Shown here in pieces: positions 39,011 to 50,700 of a stretch of DNA of 64,000 bases. Position numbers and translations under genes: made by a program. Positions within the stretch are counted from its first letter, which is position 1, and the number at the start of each line of letters is the position of its first letter. Origin of the DNA: Halocaridina rubra (taxonomy: Eukaryota > Arthropoda > Malacostraca > Decapoda > Atyidae). The notes below the pieces were generated by a model that ran no database searches, had not been told where the DNA came from, and saw only the letters and a list, made by a program, of their open reading frames with translations. Where the stretch lies: the NCBI GenBank assembly GCA_037179515.1, contig JAXCGZ010003807.1:75001-139000 (forward strand). Direction: 5' to 3'.

Positions 39011-41500
39011 TAATAATGTGCTTCTTTTATTATTATTGGTCCCAACAGAGATTCCAACATCTGCTAGATCATTGCCTACCCCAATATTCAAAGCATCTAT
39101 CAACAAGATATTCACATTCATTCCAAAAATCTCCATATTCTCATTCATATCCTTCCAAAAGCATTCTATCTTTTTGAATCTCATAAAAGAACCATACTCA
39201 CACCTAAACAACCACACCTCACATCCCAGTCTCACACACACGTCACGTCATCACCAAGCCCACTCCTTCTCTTCTTTGCCCTGTATAATTAGGATAGCAT
39301 AAATATCACAATCCAAAAGTGCACTTTATCTATCCTTTTCAGCTTTCACTTAATGTTAACACATCCATCTATCACTGCAAACGTGCAAGCAATCTCCTCC
39401 CTCACTCTCACTCCATTCACAACCATGTTCATTCTGGCCCAATTATTCGGGTTCTGGTTCCAGATATTCTAGCAGAACGCCCTCAAAAGCCCTAACTCGT
39501 CACAGAGGGAAAATAATAAAGAGCCAGTCCCCTCACTCTGCTTCAATTAGTCGAGCTTTGCAATATGCAGGAGAACATGAAAGCAGGATTCTTATCTCTT
39601 GCTCCAGAAGAAAATAATTCCAATAAGTGATGGCAATTTTACAATGAATATTCTAAACAAGAAAGTGACTGGATGAAGAGGCAGGGGGTTAACAATTTTC
39701 CCAAAAGAAGAAAGAATGGCAACTCCTTCCCAACAAAAGACATGAAATACTATGAATTCCTGGTGTTAGTCTTCATATACAATATCATTAAATGCTTAAC
39801 AGTTGAAGGTATTAAAAAACACAAAGGTTTTGCTCAAATCTTTACTGTTATGAATTCTGAATTGCTTTACTGATGAAAACTTAAATGATTAACAAAGTGA
39901 ACTGAAATCAGATGAAATGTAAAATATGAAATATACGATGTTCTACAATATGGTAACTGAACAGTGGCAGTCTTTGACTATTACTATAATGAGATTAGTG
40001 TTACAATATATTCTTTAGCTTCTGTCTATGTGTTTTAACAAGCAACATATGGCAATGAAAATTGTTTAAAGAAACCATATAAAGTCATATTAAAAGAAAT
40101 TTGCAATCTTTAAAAACTTAAAATCATTCAAAAATGAGATTTTATAAGTATTAGACATGTCATAGGTAATCTAACACTTAGATATCACAAATATTCCAAG
40201 ACCGTGCTACGATAATAATATTAATTAAATGGATCTCGTTTTTGAATTAATTTGAAATAGTCAATACTAACAAGTCAAACAGTCATATAGTGAATGCTTG
40301 TGAAAGGTAGACAGGTTAGTATAGAGATGTTATTAACTTACAAAGCTTTGTGCAGTATGTTTGTGCATAAGTCTACTACAGAGTAACTGAAGATACAATT
40401 ATCATTACAGTTCCTGACTAGGACAAGCAAAACCTACATGTGCTTATCTGATACTCAATTATTTTTCTTAGTACTCAATCAGCAAGTCATATGATGTCAA
40501 TAAATACACAATATGCTGCTAAATCCTTTATAAAGATAGCAATCTGTAAGGAAACCTATAATTACAGTTAATGACAATGATTCATGTAATAAACTTACAG
40601 AATACATTTTGTTATAGCCTGCCCTCCTGTACAGTGTAATTACTGAATAAGTGAATAAAATATGCTTGGTATCACAAAAGTGTTAACACTCAAAGATTAT
40701 GGTTTAACCACTGATTTCATACCTGACAACCACGAATGATAATGAAGTCTTAAGGATTTATACTACAAAATAATTTAAACCAACCTCTGGCGATAAATAA
40801 AAATTATAACCAAAAACTACATTCCCTAACAGAAAATATTATACATTAGGCATAAAAATCAAAAATGACAAAAATATAGAAGGCAATAAGAAAATTCATG
40901 TCATGCAGTAAAAGCAGCTGAATGAGAAACAGTTCAATACTTGCATTCCATAATTGCTAGAAAGCAATTTCTCCTTCCCTGAATTTGTTTTTCACGCAAG
41001 AAAAGCCACAAGAGGTTGGATTGGGCAGAGTATGTTGAACCATTGCTACTTGATATATTATATTACAGATAATACCACCTTGCCAACTTCACTGAGATAC
41101 AAGATCTTACTTGCAAAAACTACTAAACTAAAAAAGCATATATTTCAGGAGAGAGGGAAACTAAGATACGAAAGACACGTGTGACTTGGAAACAATTATT
41201 TTCTGTAGCGCAACAGACCGCAAATAGAAATTTGTTCCATATATCAAATATGATGTTTCAAGAGTTATGGTTAGCGGATGAGCCACTCATTTGGTTCTTG
41301 AAGTAAGAATATGAATATTGGATCTGCTTCAAGAATATGTATTGCAGATTTATAGAGTGATATGGACAGATCTATTTATGTGGGCATTTGTATAATGAAG
41401 TATTCAACTAATAATTAATTAAAACATGAGAGCTGATCATGTGATGACTTATGAAAGACTTCACTAAGCAAAACTAATAATTATAGGTACTAGTTTCAGA
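39011..41500. other. 2.5 kb without a recognised gene or repeat
   Basis: After a short TTATTATTGG join, 39035-39500 is C-rich on the plus strand with weak open frames of no recognisable family. 39600-41500 is AT-rich and stop-dense. It lies downstream of GSTCD, so part may be its 3' UTR. I see no clear AATAAA on the minus strand close to the stop. Confidence 0.4.
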
Positions 41501-41517
41501 GCTAATTTTTTTTTTAA

Positions 41518-43338
41518 CTAATCTGGCAAAACTCCGATAAGAAGATGATTTTTTGGTGAGCAAGTTCTAGGTTCCATTAAAACCATTTTCGTAGCATAGC
41601 CCAATGATCTGGCTAATAACAATCTGTCATTGTCTATAAGTCGCATACATAACTGCCCTTGTTCAGTTTTAGGGTTATTTTCATCGTGAGTTTGATCTGA
41701 AGTATGGCCAATTATTAGATAATCGTCTAACGATATTGGGATATCTGAGTAGATCTTGCTACGAGGATAATTCAATATGTGATTGGGTCGTACACTTCCA
41801 TAGCAACAAGGAGAGCAAACGAACTTAGCCTTTTGCTCAAAACACTTCTGCATAACTAGATCAGTAGCAACCCCGCAAGCATGGAGGCACACACCTAAAT
41901 CAAACTTTCCTTGAAAATAATCAAGATTACACTGCAAGAAGTGAACATTACTCAATTGTAAAGTTTCAATCCTCTGTTTGGCACGGAGCAGAGAATGGTC
42001 TTTATTTTCAACCAAGAGGATTCTGCAAGAAGGTAAAAGATAAGCTAAAATAATTCCTACGTGACCTCCACCAGCGCAGAAATCTACGATTGTATCACCT
42101 TCACAGACAGTAGATAATATTGCAGAAATTATATTATCGAGTTGCTCACATTTTCTTTTGAGTCTTGTAGGAGGTAATTGTCCTTCTTGAGGACTTACAG
42201 CAGGAGGAAAATCGGACCAAGGCAAAGTAATACTTTCTCCAAGAGGATGTGGATCATAGTCTAGAGAAAGGAAGGCCTCATCAAAGAGATTTAAAACCCT
42301 ATCAATATCTGACTGATGCGTAAATGCTCTCCAGCGAGGTTTGTACCTCTCTGGGTCACTGTTATACATACTCTCTCTTTTCACTTCTGGTAAAACCACT
42401 TCTAAGTTGTCAGTAAAAATAGGAGAATCATTAGTTAAAGATTTCTGAAGTATACATATTGATTGTTTAATATGTTCATTGTTTAAAAGAAGTTTATACC
42501 ATTTCATTACCAATGGACATATATCTTCAAATATAATATGAGTTTTCAGCTTACAAAGGAGTATGTGAAAGCATACAAATAACATCAGATCAGCCATGGT
42601 CATATCTAACCCTTCAGCATATTCATGTTCCATATCAGGAAGTTCTGACAGCTTTTTAGCCAAAAGTAACTTCAACTCTGTTTTGTCTGAAATAGTGTCT
42701 CGTAAGTATTGCTGTTTCTTTTTGAGACCATTATGTAAGACTGGAGGACACTGCATATGATACTCAAAACGTATTATGTCTCGTGGTATGAGAACTTTTC
42801 CTTCATTAATATGACAATTATTATATACGTGTTTTAAGGTATTAATCACCTCCACTTCACAAAACTTTGTCCATACGCTAACCTCAGCACAGGCTTGCAT
42901 ACATCCACCTCTGAAACCCAGGAGGCTCTTGCAATAGTGAGTTGGGTGATTTTCCACAGTTTTTGCTAACATTACTCTCAGGGAAGAGCATAAACCAGCA
43001 ACACACCATGGCTGGGAATTCAACACAATCACAGGGAGAATGCAATTACTAACCATGTCAGGACATTCACCTAAGATTTTCATAACAAAAGGAAAACTTA
43101 GGCAGTCCTCATCAAAAGGGAACCATGGAGTATAATCTGAATCGGCAGATACCAATAAGGCATCATATTCATGCGAAGAAAGTTGTTCACGTTGTTTACA
43201 TGCCTCGACCAGAACTACATTAACCGATGGATTCTGACAATACTCCAATACAAATAATGCGACCAAACTTTCAGCTGGAACAAACAGACCACCATTATCC
43301 TTTTTACCTAAAAGGTAGAGAGTATCTTGTTTTTGCAT
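41518..43338 (-). CDS. GSTCD: GSTCD-like protein (GST C-terminal and methyltransferase-like domains)
   Basis: 606 aa, close to the roughly 630 aa of vertebrate GSTCD, read in one uninterrupted exon. The N-terminal half includes a glutathione-transferase C-terminal-like helical region (about residues 210-310). The C-terminal third is a Rossmann methyltransferase-like domain: VDFCAGGGHVGIIL (about 416, the cofactor-binding glycine loop), LLVENKDHSLL (about 446, acidic end of strand 2), LHACGVATD (about 486) and CSPCCYGS (about 507). These blocks are what I recall for GSTCD in animals. The cellular role is poorly defined; a methyltransferase-type activity is inferred from the fold only. The start Met lies 15 nt after a strong acceptor, so the first exon(s) are untranslated. 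An intronless coding part is unusual against multi-exon vertebrate genes. Confidence 0.88.
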   Translation of the reverse strand: MQKQDTLYLLGKKDNGGLFVPAESLVALFVLEYCQNPSVNVVLVEACKQREQLSSHEYDALLVSADSDYTPWFPFDEDCLSFPFVMKILGECPDMVSNCILPVIVLNSQPWCVAGLCSSLRVMLAKTVENHPTHYCKSLLGFRGGCMQACAEVSVWTKFCEVEVINTLKHVYNNCHINEGKVLIPRDIIRFEYHMQCPPVLHNGLKKKQQYLRDTISDKTELKLLLAKKLSELPDMEHEYAEGLDMTMADLMLFVCFHILLCKLKTHIIFEDICPLVMKWYKLLLNNEHIKQSICILQKSLTNDSPIFTDNLEVVLPEVKRESMYNSDPERYKPRWRAFTHQSDIDRVLNLFDEAFLSLDYDPHPLGESITLPWSDFPPAVSPQEGQLPPTRLKRKCEQLDNIISAILSTVCEGDTIVDFCAGGGHVGIILAYLLPSCRILLVENKDHSLLRAKQRIETLQLSNVHFLQCNLDYFQGKFDLGVCLHACGVATDLVMQKCFEQKAKFVCSPCCYGSVRPNHILNYPRSKIYSDIPISLDDYLIIGHTSDQTHDENNPKTEQGQLCMRLIDNDRLLLARSLGYATKMVLMEPRTCSPKNHLLIGVLPD

Positions 43339-43353
43339 GATGAATCTTGTGAA
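43339..43353 (-). other. 5' UTR part of the GSTCD exon with 3' splice site
   Basis: The minus strand reads CCTTATTTATTTTCAG|TTCAC, with the AG at 43355-43354. A good polypyrimidine tract supports an upstream non-coding exon, whose position I cannot see. Confidence 0.65.
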
Positions 43354-43369
43354 CTGAAAATAAATAAGG

Positions 43370-43896
43370 CTAAAGAAAATATATTTTGAAACATATTAAT
43401 ATATCTACCACATGTTTAACATAATGTTAACAGTAGTTTGCTGTGTGTATCACAATTCCCATTAAAATGGGGGTGGACACAGATGTGTTGGAACTGGGGA
43501 ATTAAGGCTGGATGTAAGTCCTAGAAACCCGCAGAGGGCCCAAACTTGGGTTTGTCACTTCCTGAGTCAAGCGCTCTAACCACTGTTATACTGTACTACC
43601 CTTATTATAATATTACATCTAACTTACGGTAATAATCAATATCTTATTATTGACATGTCTTGTTACAGATTTCTCTCTCTCTTTACAATGGTGTGTTATT
43701 GAAATATTACAAATCAGGATGACATTTGTCAATTATTTGTATTGGACGAAATATACTGAATTACTAGTTTGAAAAAAACTCACACATCACTTCTTCATAG
43801 TATATTGAAAAGCACATACAGAATTGTAAAAATTGAGTGTTTAAATACGTAAAGAATCTTAAATACTAACCACTTAATCATTACATGCTTAAAAGT
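43370..43896. other. Upstream intron or flank of GSTCD, nothing recognised
   Basis: AT-rich sequence with no repeat family seen. Ends where the truncated LINE-B copy 3 starts. Confidence 0.4.
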
Positions 43897-46676
43897 CTAA
43901 CACTCCTACTGTGAGGCTCATGAACTTGAATCTCCTGACTTTGATGTTCTCTGGCTAAAAGTCTATCTCTCCACTACCACAATCATCCTTTGCTTCTGCT
44001 ACTGTTCTCCAAACTCCACCGAGTTTGTGTCTTTCTTTGAATATCTCTCCTCATGCCATGAGTCCTTGCTATCTTCTCACCCACAAGCCGAAGTTCTCTA
44101 CATTGGAGACTTCAATGTACACCACAGTGAGTGGCTTCATTCTTCTCACACTGATAGGGAGGACGCGAGGCCCTTGCTTTCTCTATTACTCACGATCTGG
44201 AGCAAATTATCAAACATCCTACTCGTGTTCCTGATCGTCACGAACATGCTGCAAACACTCTTGACCTATTTTTTACTTCTAACCCTTCAAACTACTCTTA
44301 TTCTGTGCTTTCCCCTCTTGGTAAATCTGACCACTCTATGATCTCTGTCTCTTCCATTTTCGCTCCCCCACCACCAATCCCTCCTACTCAGCGCCGCCTT
44401 TGGCAGTTCGAGCGAATCCAATATGAAAATTTGTGTAACTTTCTCTTTGACTTCCCATGGGATGACTACTGCTTTCGGTCCCGCAACCCTGATCAGGTAG
44501 CTCTAAACGTTGCCGAGATCGTGACCGCGGGATTGGAGGCGTACATCCCCTCTGCTACAAAAATTTTCTCTCCCCCTAAACCTTGGTTTGATGGTGCCTG
44601 CTTCATGGCTATCCAGGCTAGGAATCAGGCTCACCGATCTTACCAAGCCTCTCCTTCCAATTTAACTCGCTCTGCTTTTATTATAGCTAGGAATCGCTGT
44701 ACTGCTCAGATTCGAAGGTCTAAGGCTTCCTTTATAAGAAGGAAAGTTGATGACCTCAACTCCTCTCCCACTGATAAATGCTTCTGGTCCTTAGCCAAAA
44801 ACCTCTCCAAAAACTTCTGTAACTCAAGCTTTCCCCCTCTCACTCATTCAGATGGTTCTATAGCTTGCTCTCCCACTGACAAAGCCACTCTCTTTGGCTC
44901 TCATTTTTCTGTCAACTCTTCTATCAACGATTCCAGCGCACCTGTTCCTCAGTCTTTTCCCCTCTCTAACCCTATGCCCTCCCTTATCCTTTCTTCACGC
45001 AAAGTTCATAAGGTTCTTCACTCGCTAAAGACGAACAAGGCATCTGGTCCCGATGGTATCCCTGCAAGGTTCCTTAAGGAGTTTGCAGATGAACTGGCTC
45101 CCGTGCTTTGCCGTCTTTTTCGCCTCATTCTGTCAACCAGTATCTATCCTTCATCTTGGAAACATGCTCTAGTTCAACCTGCTCCTAAGAAGGGTGACCG
45201 CTCTATTCCTTCTAACTACCAACCTATTGCTCTAAACTCCTCTATTGCTAAAGTTTTCGAAACTTTGCTCAATGCTCACTTCTTGAAACGCCTTGAATCT
45301 AACTCACTTATCTCCGATCACCAGTAACGCTTCCGCAAGGCAAGATCCACTGGTGATCTCCTGTCCTATCTTACTCATGTATGGTCATCTTCTCTGAGGA
45401 ACTATGGGGAATCCTTTGTCATCGCCCTTGATATCTCTAAGGCTTTTGACAGTCTGGCACAAGGCTCTGTTGGCCAAACTCCCTGCCTATGGCTTTACCC
45501 CTTCTTTCTGTTCTCTGATTTCCAGTTTTCTTACTGACCGTTCTATATCTGTAGTTGTTGATGGCGCGACATCTAGCCCTTTCTCTGTTACCAGTGGTGT
45601 TCCACAGGGCTCTGTTCTCTCACCTACTCTCTTCCTTCTCTTCATCAATGATCTACAATCCCCATCTTCCTCTCTTCTTCATGCCTTTGCTCATGATTCT
45701 ACCCTTCACTTTTCCTCTGCCTTTTCTGCACAACCTTCATCTGTTACTCGTAATCAATCTCGTATCACTCTTAACTCTGATTTGCATAGAGTATCTGAAT
45801 GGGGCACTCAAAATTTAGCTAAATTCAATGCCTCCAAGACACAGTTTCTGGCTATCTCTTTATCTTCTTCTCCTGATAACCCTATTGTCTTCGAAACTAA
45901 TGAAATTTACCCTCTTAACTCTATCAATATATTAGGAATCCATATAGCCTCTAACTTGTCTTGGAGGAATCACATAATCCAAATTTCTAAATCTTCATCC
46001 AAAAAATTGGGGGTTTTGTTTCGTTTTCGTCATTACTTTTCCTCATTGCAGTTACTTAAAATTTACAAAGGTCTTATCTGCCCCTGCTTAGAATACTGCT
46101 CACACATCTGGGGTGCTTCTTCCTTTACTTATCTTCTTGACAGGGTTGAATATAAGGCAGTCAGACTCATTAATGATCCTTCTCTTACTTCTAACCTGGA
46201 TTCTCTCTCTCTTCGCCGTAAGGTATCTTCCCTTTCGCTTTTCTATCGCTACTACTTCCATCGCTGCTCTGATGAGTTGGCGAGTTGCATCCCTCCTCCA
46301 CTGCCAAGCGGCCTCATCTCACAGGTAATGTGTGGAGATTTGTAGCTCCCGGATTGGTCGGTGCACCGACTGCTTCTTCCCATCTACCTCCAAACTCTGG
46401 AACTCTCTTCCTCCTTCTGTCTTTCCTAATTCTTATGACCTTTCATCCTTCAAAAAGCAGATCTATCGTCATCTCAGAGCCTAGTCCTCCATATCTCTGG
46501 GTCCTCTGTACTTTGACTATTTTTTTCTGTCTGTCGTTTTCCTTTGTGTGACATTACCTCATCTCTGCCTTGCCCTTAACCTTTTTCATTTCCTTCGTCT
46601 TGGTATTTTCTCGTGCCCGGGTCTTACTGATGAGGGCAGTTTCTGCCTGTCCCTGTGTCACACTCTTAAAAAAAAA

Positions 46677-46709
<33 letters not shown>

Positions 46710-46725
46710 AAAAAAAAAAAAAAAG
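43897..46725 (+). mobile_element. LINE-B copy 3, 5'-truncated
   Basis: Begins inside the endonuclease (TAACACTCCTACTGTGAGGC) and ends in a long A-rich tail from 46668. The tail is A12, about six TAA units, then about 38 A. High identity to copy 2. Confidence 0.87.
43925..46345 (+). pseudogene. LINE-B EN-RT, copy 3, few lesions
   Basis: Open pieces at 44027-44341, 44305-45327 and 45404-46345. Lesions: a frameshift near 44150 ('HTDREDARP', where GGSEA is usual); a CAGTAA stop at 45327, where QYGFRKARSTGD is expected; a deletion around 45455 that damages KAFDRVWHKALL; a small deletion at 45650; and a further one at 46310. The catalytic block reads FAHDST rather than FADDST. C-terminal LEYCSHIWGASSFTYLLD is intact. 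Confidence 0.82.
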
Positions 46726-47160
46726 TTGGCCAACAGATTTTGTATACAATTCTTGCTTTTATCGGCAGCCAATGCAATTCACTCAGTGTCGGTGTAATTC
46801 TTTGACGTCGCTGTGTGCTTTTTTTATTTATCTTGCTGCTTTATTTTGAATGATCAAAGTTTTTTTAATAAATTGTTTGGCAAACCATAGTAAAGAGAAT
46901 TGCAATAATCCAATCTAGATATTATATTGTTATGAACTAGCGTATTTAGGGTATCTTCATTTAAATACTTTTTGATAAATGCTGTCATGCAATGCATTAT
47001 ATATACAGTACAGTATTCTACTATACAGTACTCTAGTGTGAGAAAATGTGTGTAATAGCTCTAGAGCATGACACTAATGCTTTTCATGTCATAAAATTTT
47101 TGTGAGGTCATGAATAAAAATTACATGTAAATTACTGTGTCTTTATACTTATTTGTTTTT
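46726..47160. other. Unassigned spacer
   Basis: No gene or family recognised. Contains TACAGTACAGTATTCTAC near 47005. Confidence 0.4.
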
Positions 47161-47162
47161 AT

Positions 47163-49905
47163 AGGAAACAGCCCCATGCTCGACTTTCTGTCTCCTGATT
47201 GGTTTAATTTTTTATTCACTAACATATCATATCTTTCCTTAAAATCATGAATACGTTTGGCATCAGTTTCTTTGCTTACCGTATTTCAATTCTTAATTAT
47301 TCTCAACCTAAAAAAGTACAGCCTTACAACCTGCAAAGAAATTTTTATTCTGAAACTTCAATCAGTCATCTCCAGTTCTAGAGCCAGCCTTCTCAAAATC
47401 TCATTCCGTATCATATCAAAGCCTGGTACAGAATATATAAAAACCGTTACCACATTCCCCCTTCATTGTCTGGCTTTAAGTGTGGTATATCAAACTCCTG
47501 CAGCCTTTCCTCTTTATTAAGATTTCGTAACTCTGTGAGCAGCTTTTTTCCAAGTCACTAAACTTTCTTCAGCTTGCTAACATGTTTAAGTGAGATTTCA
47601 AGAGGGTGTTGCATATTCATGTTAGGTCTCATATAGGTTATATAAATACTTCTCAACATTTTTAGGTCCATATACTAGAAGGCAACCATTTGTTTGCTAA
47701 GAAAGAATACGCTGCCTTTACCATATCATTTATATGGGATTCCAGAGAAATACATCCCAGTACATTGAGAGATAGATCTTTTCCATTCTCATATATATCA
47801 ACTTCCCAGTCAGCTGTTTAAAAACTGAACATAGGTCATTTTACACTCTTACTCATTGTCATTATTTTACAAGTGGTGTACTGAATCTATTGAATCACAT
47901 ATCCGTCTTCACATGTATATTATTAAGGTCTTCTTAAGTTTTTAACCACTATTCTCGTCTTTTACTATCTTCAAAAGTTTTGTGTCGTCAGCAAACATAT
48001 TTGAAAATGTATTTACAATCTCTGCAAAACCATTTGCTTGGATAAGTTACAAAAGTGGCCCTAAACTAATCCCAAAGAGTGCACACTATTAACCTTCTAG
48101 TCTCACATTGCATATCTAACTCAGACTCAATGTTTTTTTTTTTTTTAATTGAATTCATATACTCTCCAAGACACATCCACTATCTTTGTCATTATTTGCA
48201 TCTTCCTAAAGACACCCAGTTGAAAGTGTATCAAATGCCTTCTGAAGGTCTAGGAATATGCAATCTGCTCAGCCCTCTCTTATTTGTAAGAAGTTAGCCT
48301 CATTATAAACTTTCATCAAGATAGTTAATTTAAACCTCCCTTCTCTGAAGTCTTATTGTCTCACTGACAAAACGCTACGATTCCAAGTGAACAGAAATGT
48401 GCCTTATCAGTAGTTATTCTACAGCTGTAAGCTATGCTAGTCAATGGAACTGATCTATATGTGGATCTGTGTCTCTCTCCTCCCTTTTTTGAGGATAGGT
48501 ATAATGCTTACTGGTTCCCACCACCTGGGAGTCTCCCCAGATTTCTGTGACTTCGCAAATATGATACAAAAATTTATTGACAATGGCTAAACACATTTCT
48601 CTACAACATAAAGGGATATATTATTAGCTCTCATGGCTTCAAATGCATCTACTTCGAGCTGAGCTTTATGTTATTCTATGATTGAAAAGACAATATTCTC
48701 CAATAAGAGATCCTGTTCTCTAACCTCTGAATTAGTTTGGGTGGAGTACTGTCTATTATAAACACAGACTGAATCTTTATTGAATTATTCACGATCTCTA
48801 ATATCTGCCTGAGTGCATACTCCTATCTGCTCTTACCAAGTTCGAGAATTGTTCTTTGAACTTTATATTCCCTCTGACAAAGCTGTGGAAGAGTAAAGGA
48901 TTTTCCTTAGTTCCTCTCACAGTATCCCTCTCATATGCCCTCTTTGACTTTCTTCCAAAATATACGATACCTATATCTTGCTATTTTATAAGCCAGATAA
49001 GAATTATACTTTTCACTAAGAGTATCTATACCAGCATTTGTCTGGCCTTTCTTTACCATGTTCATATATTCAACTAAGCTATTCTTTTAACAATAAATTT
49101 GATTCCAGTAGATGGTACACAACAGTAACTTTACATATTTCACACAAAAAATTGTGCAGACTTGTTAAATATGGTCACCTGGCCAATACCTGTAAAATAC
49201 TGTTCATTCAACTGCTCATTTAACCTTTTTCCTTATTTAATTCTAATTTTTTTTTTCTAAGTCCCACTACATTTAGGCAAACAACATAAATAATGCATTC
49301 CAATAGTTCACTTTTTCTAACAAGTGCGCTTACTGAATTCAACTGATATCTAAAATATTATATGTGAGAACTAAATCAATGGGGTAGAGATGATTAATCT
49401 CCTCCCCTAGCTACTGTTAGTTCCAACACAGATACATCTAAAAAAAAATTCCTTACACAAAATTTAGGTGTCCTTCCCCAAAAGAATTCTCCTCACAACG
49501 TGGATAAAGACTAAGCAGGTTTATTTCTCCATTAATAAAATCCCTAACAATAAATATCCTATATCCGATAAGTGTGCCCTTATCGCTTACCTCATACACC
49601 AAATCTACACTAATTCGATGGTACTGTATTTCATATACGCCTTCAGTTATAATGCTTTCTGAACCTGTGTTTATGTGAGCCACAATAAACTCCTTGAAAT
49701 CACTTTCTACAGCAAAATTAACTAATTCAACCTGAAACTTTCCACTTACAAGCAAAGCTATCCCTCTTCCACTCTTCTCAGATCTCTGCTTTCTCACTAT
49801 TAGTCTGAAATCACTATGAAAAACTGTAGCACAGAATATATTTTCAAATAAATTACATTTCAGTAATTGCCAATATATTAGCCATAGCACCAAGTATTCT
49901 TTCCT
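47163..49905 (-). pseudogene. LINE-A copy 8, antisense, very decayed
   Basis: The minus strand matches LINE-A from endonuclease to 3' UTR: ACCAATCAGGAGACAGAAAG at 47190 (3' UTR), the C-terminal block near 47290-47420, the FADDTKL-like site near 47990, and endonuclease remnants at 49453-49893 (SGRGIALLVSGKFQVE, VRDFINGEINLLSLYP). Dense stops and indels. Older than the 3-8 kb copies. Confidence 0.75.
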
Positions 49906-49911
49906 GTACTA

Positions 49912-50120
49912 GCCTGCTGGCTAGTACAGTGGTAACGCGCTGGCTTCGCATTCACGAGGTCGAAAGATCGGTCCCCGTCCAAGACCGAGAGTTTAAGCTG
50001 TTTACTGGCAGGAACTGCTGTGGGTGGACATCACAGTGGGGGGTTGGGGCTTGTCCTGGCTGACGAATACCCATTGTAAAATGGAAATAAAGTTTATTAT
50101 TATTATTATTATTATTATTA
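49912..50120 (+). mobile_element. tRNA-derived SINE with (TTA)n tail
   Basis: Head with A box TGGCTAGTACAGTGG (49918) and B-box-like AGGTCGAAAGATCGG about 40 bp later, then a body containing GGACATCACAGTGGGGGGTT and GAAATAAAGTTTATTATT, ending in a TTA microsatellite. Distinct from the SINE at the left edge of the window. It sits between an antisense and a sense LINE-A. Confidence 0.78.
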
Positions 50121-50187
50121 AATTCTTATTTCTTAAAAGTTACCACATTAGCATTGAGTTAACTACTTTCTTGGTTACCTGTCCTTT

Positions 50188-50700
50188 TCTTTACAAACTC
50201 GTATATTTAATAAACCCTGAATTAAAAATGTTTTTCTCTTTCTGTTTTCTTCCATCCTTTAAGCATTTAGCTTCCTGTAACCAATATTTAATTAAGTGTG
50301 CAAAAGCATATGCATGTATGCATGCAAACAAAACACACACAGGGAGATTTTAATCATAGAGAGAAAGATTGAAAATATCTTGACCTACAAAGTGGTGAAG
50401 ACTCATTCGGGGCAAGATTCTTAGATTGCGTACAAGAGAATATTCTACACCAAAATGTACTGAAACCAACGAGGGCCAGGGGTGGGCATGAGTCATTGCT
50501 TCTTTTTTTTTCTTTACGAACTCGTATATTTAATAAACCCTAAAGTAAAAATTTTGTTCTCTTCCTGTTTTCTTCCATCCTTTAAGCATTTAGCTTCCTG
50601 TAACCAATATTTAATTAAGGGTGCAAAAGCATATGATAAGAGAGATAGATTGGAAATATCTTGACCCACACAGTGGTGAAGACTCATTCGGGGCAAGATT
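50188..50700. repeat. ~322-bp tandem segmental duplication
   Basis: ACTCGTATATTTAATAAACC occurs at 50199 and 50521. The duplicated segment includes CTTCCATCCTTTAAGCATTT, CCAATATTTAATTAAG and the following LINE-A endonuclease bit (GACTCATTCGGGGCAAGATT at 50400 and 50683). Confidence 0.8.

Noticed and set aside
39673..39873. 66-aa plus-strand frame
   Set aside because: Lys-rich chance frame in AT-rich DNA, with no domain or neighbour support.
40954..41184. 76-aa plus-strand frame downstream of GSTCD
   Set aside because: No family resemblance, no splice or regulatory context, and AT-rich flanks; chance frame.
46554..46805. Frames with poly-Lys, poly-Phe or poly-Asn runs
   Set aside because: They translate the LINE-B A-rich tail and its TAA interruption.
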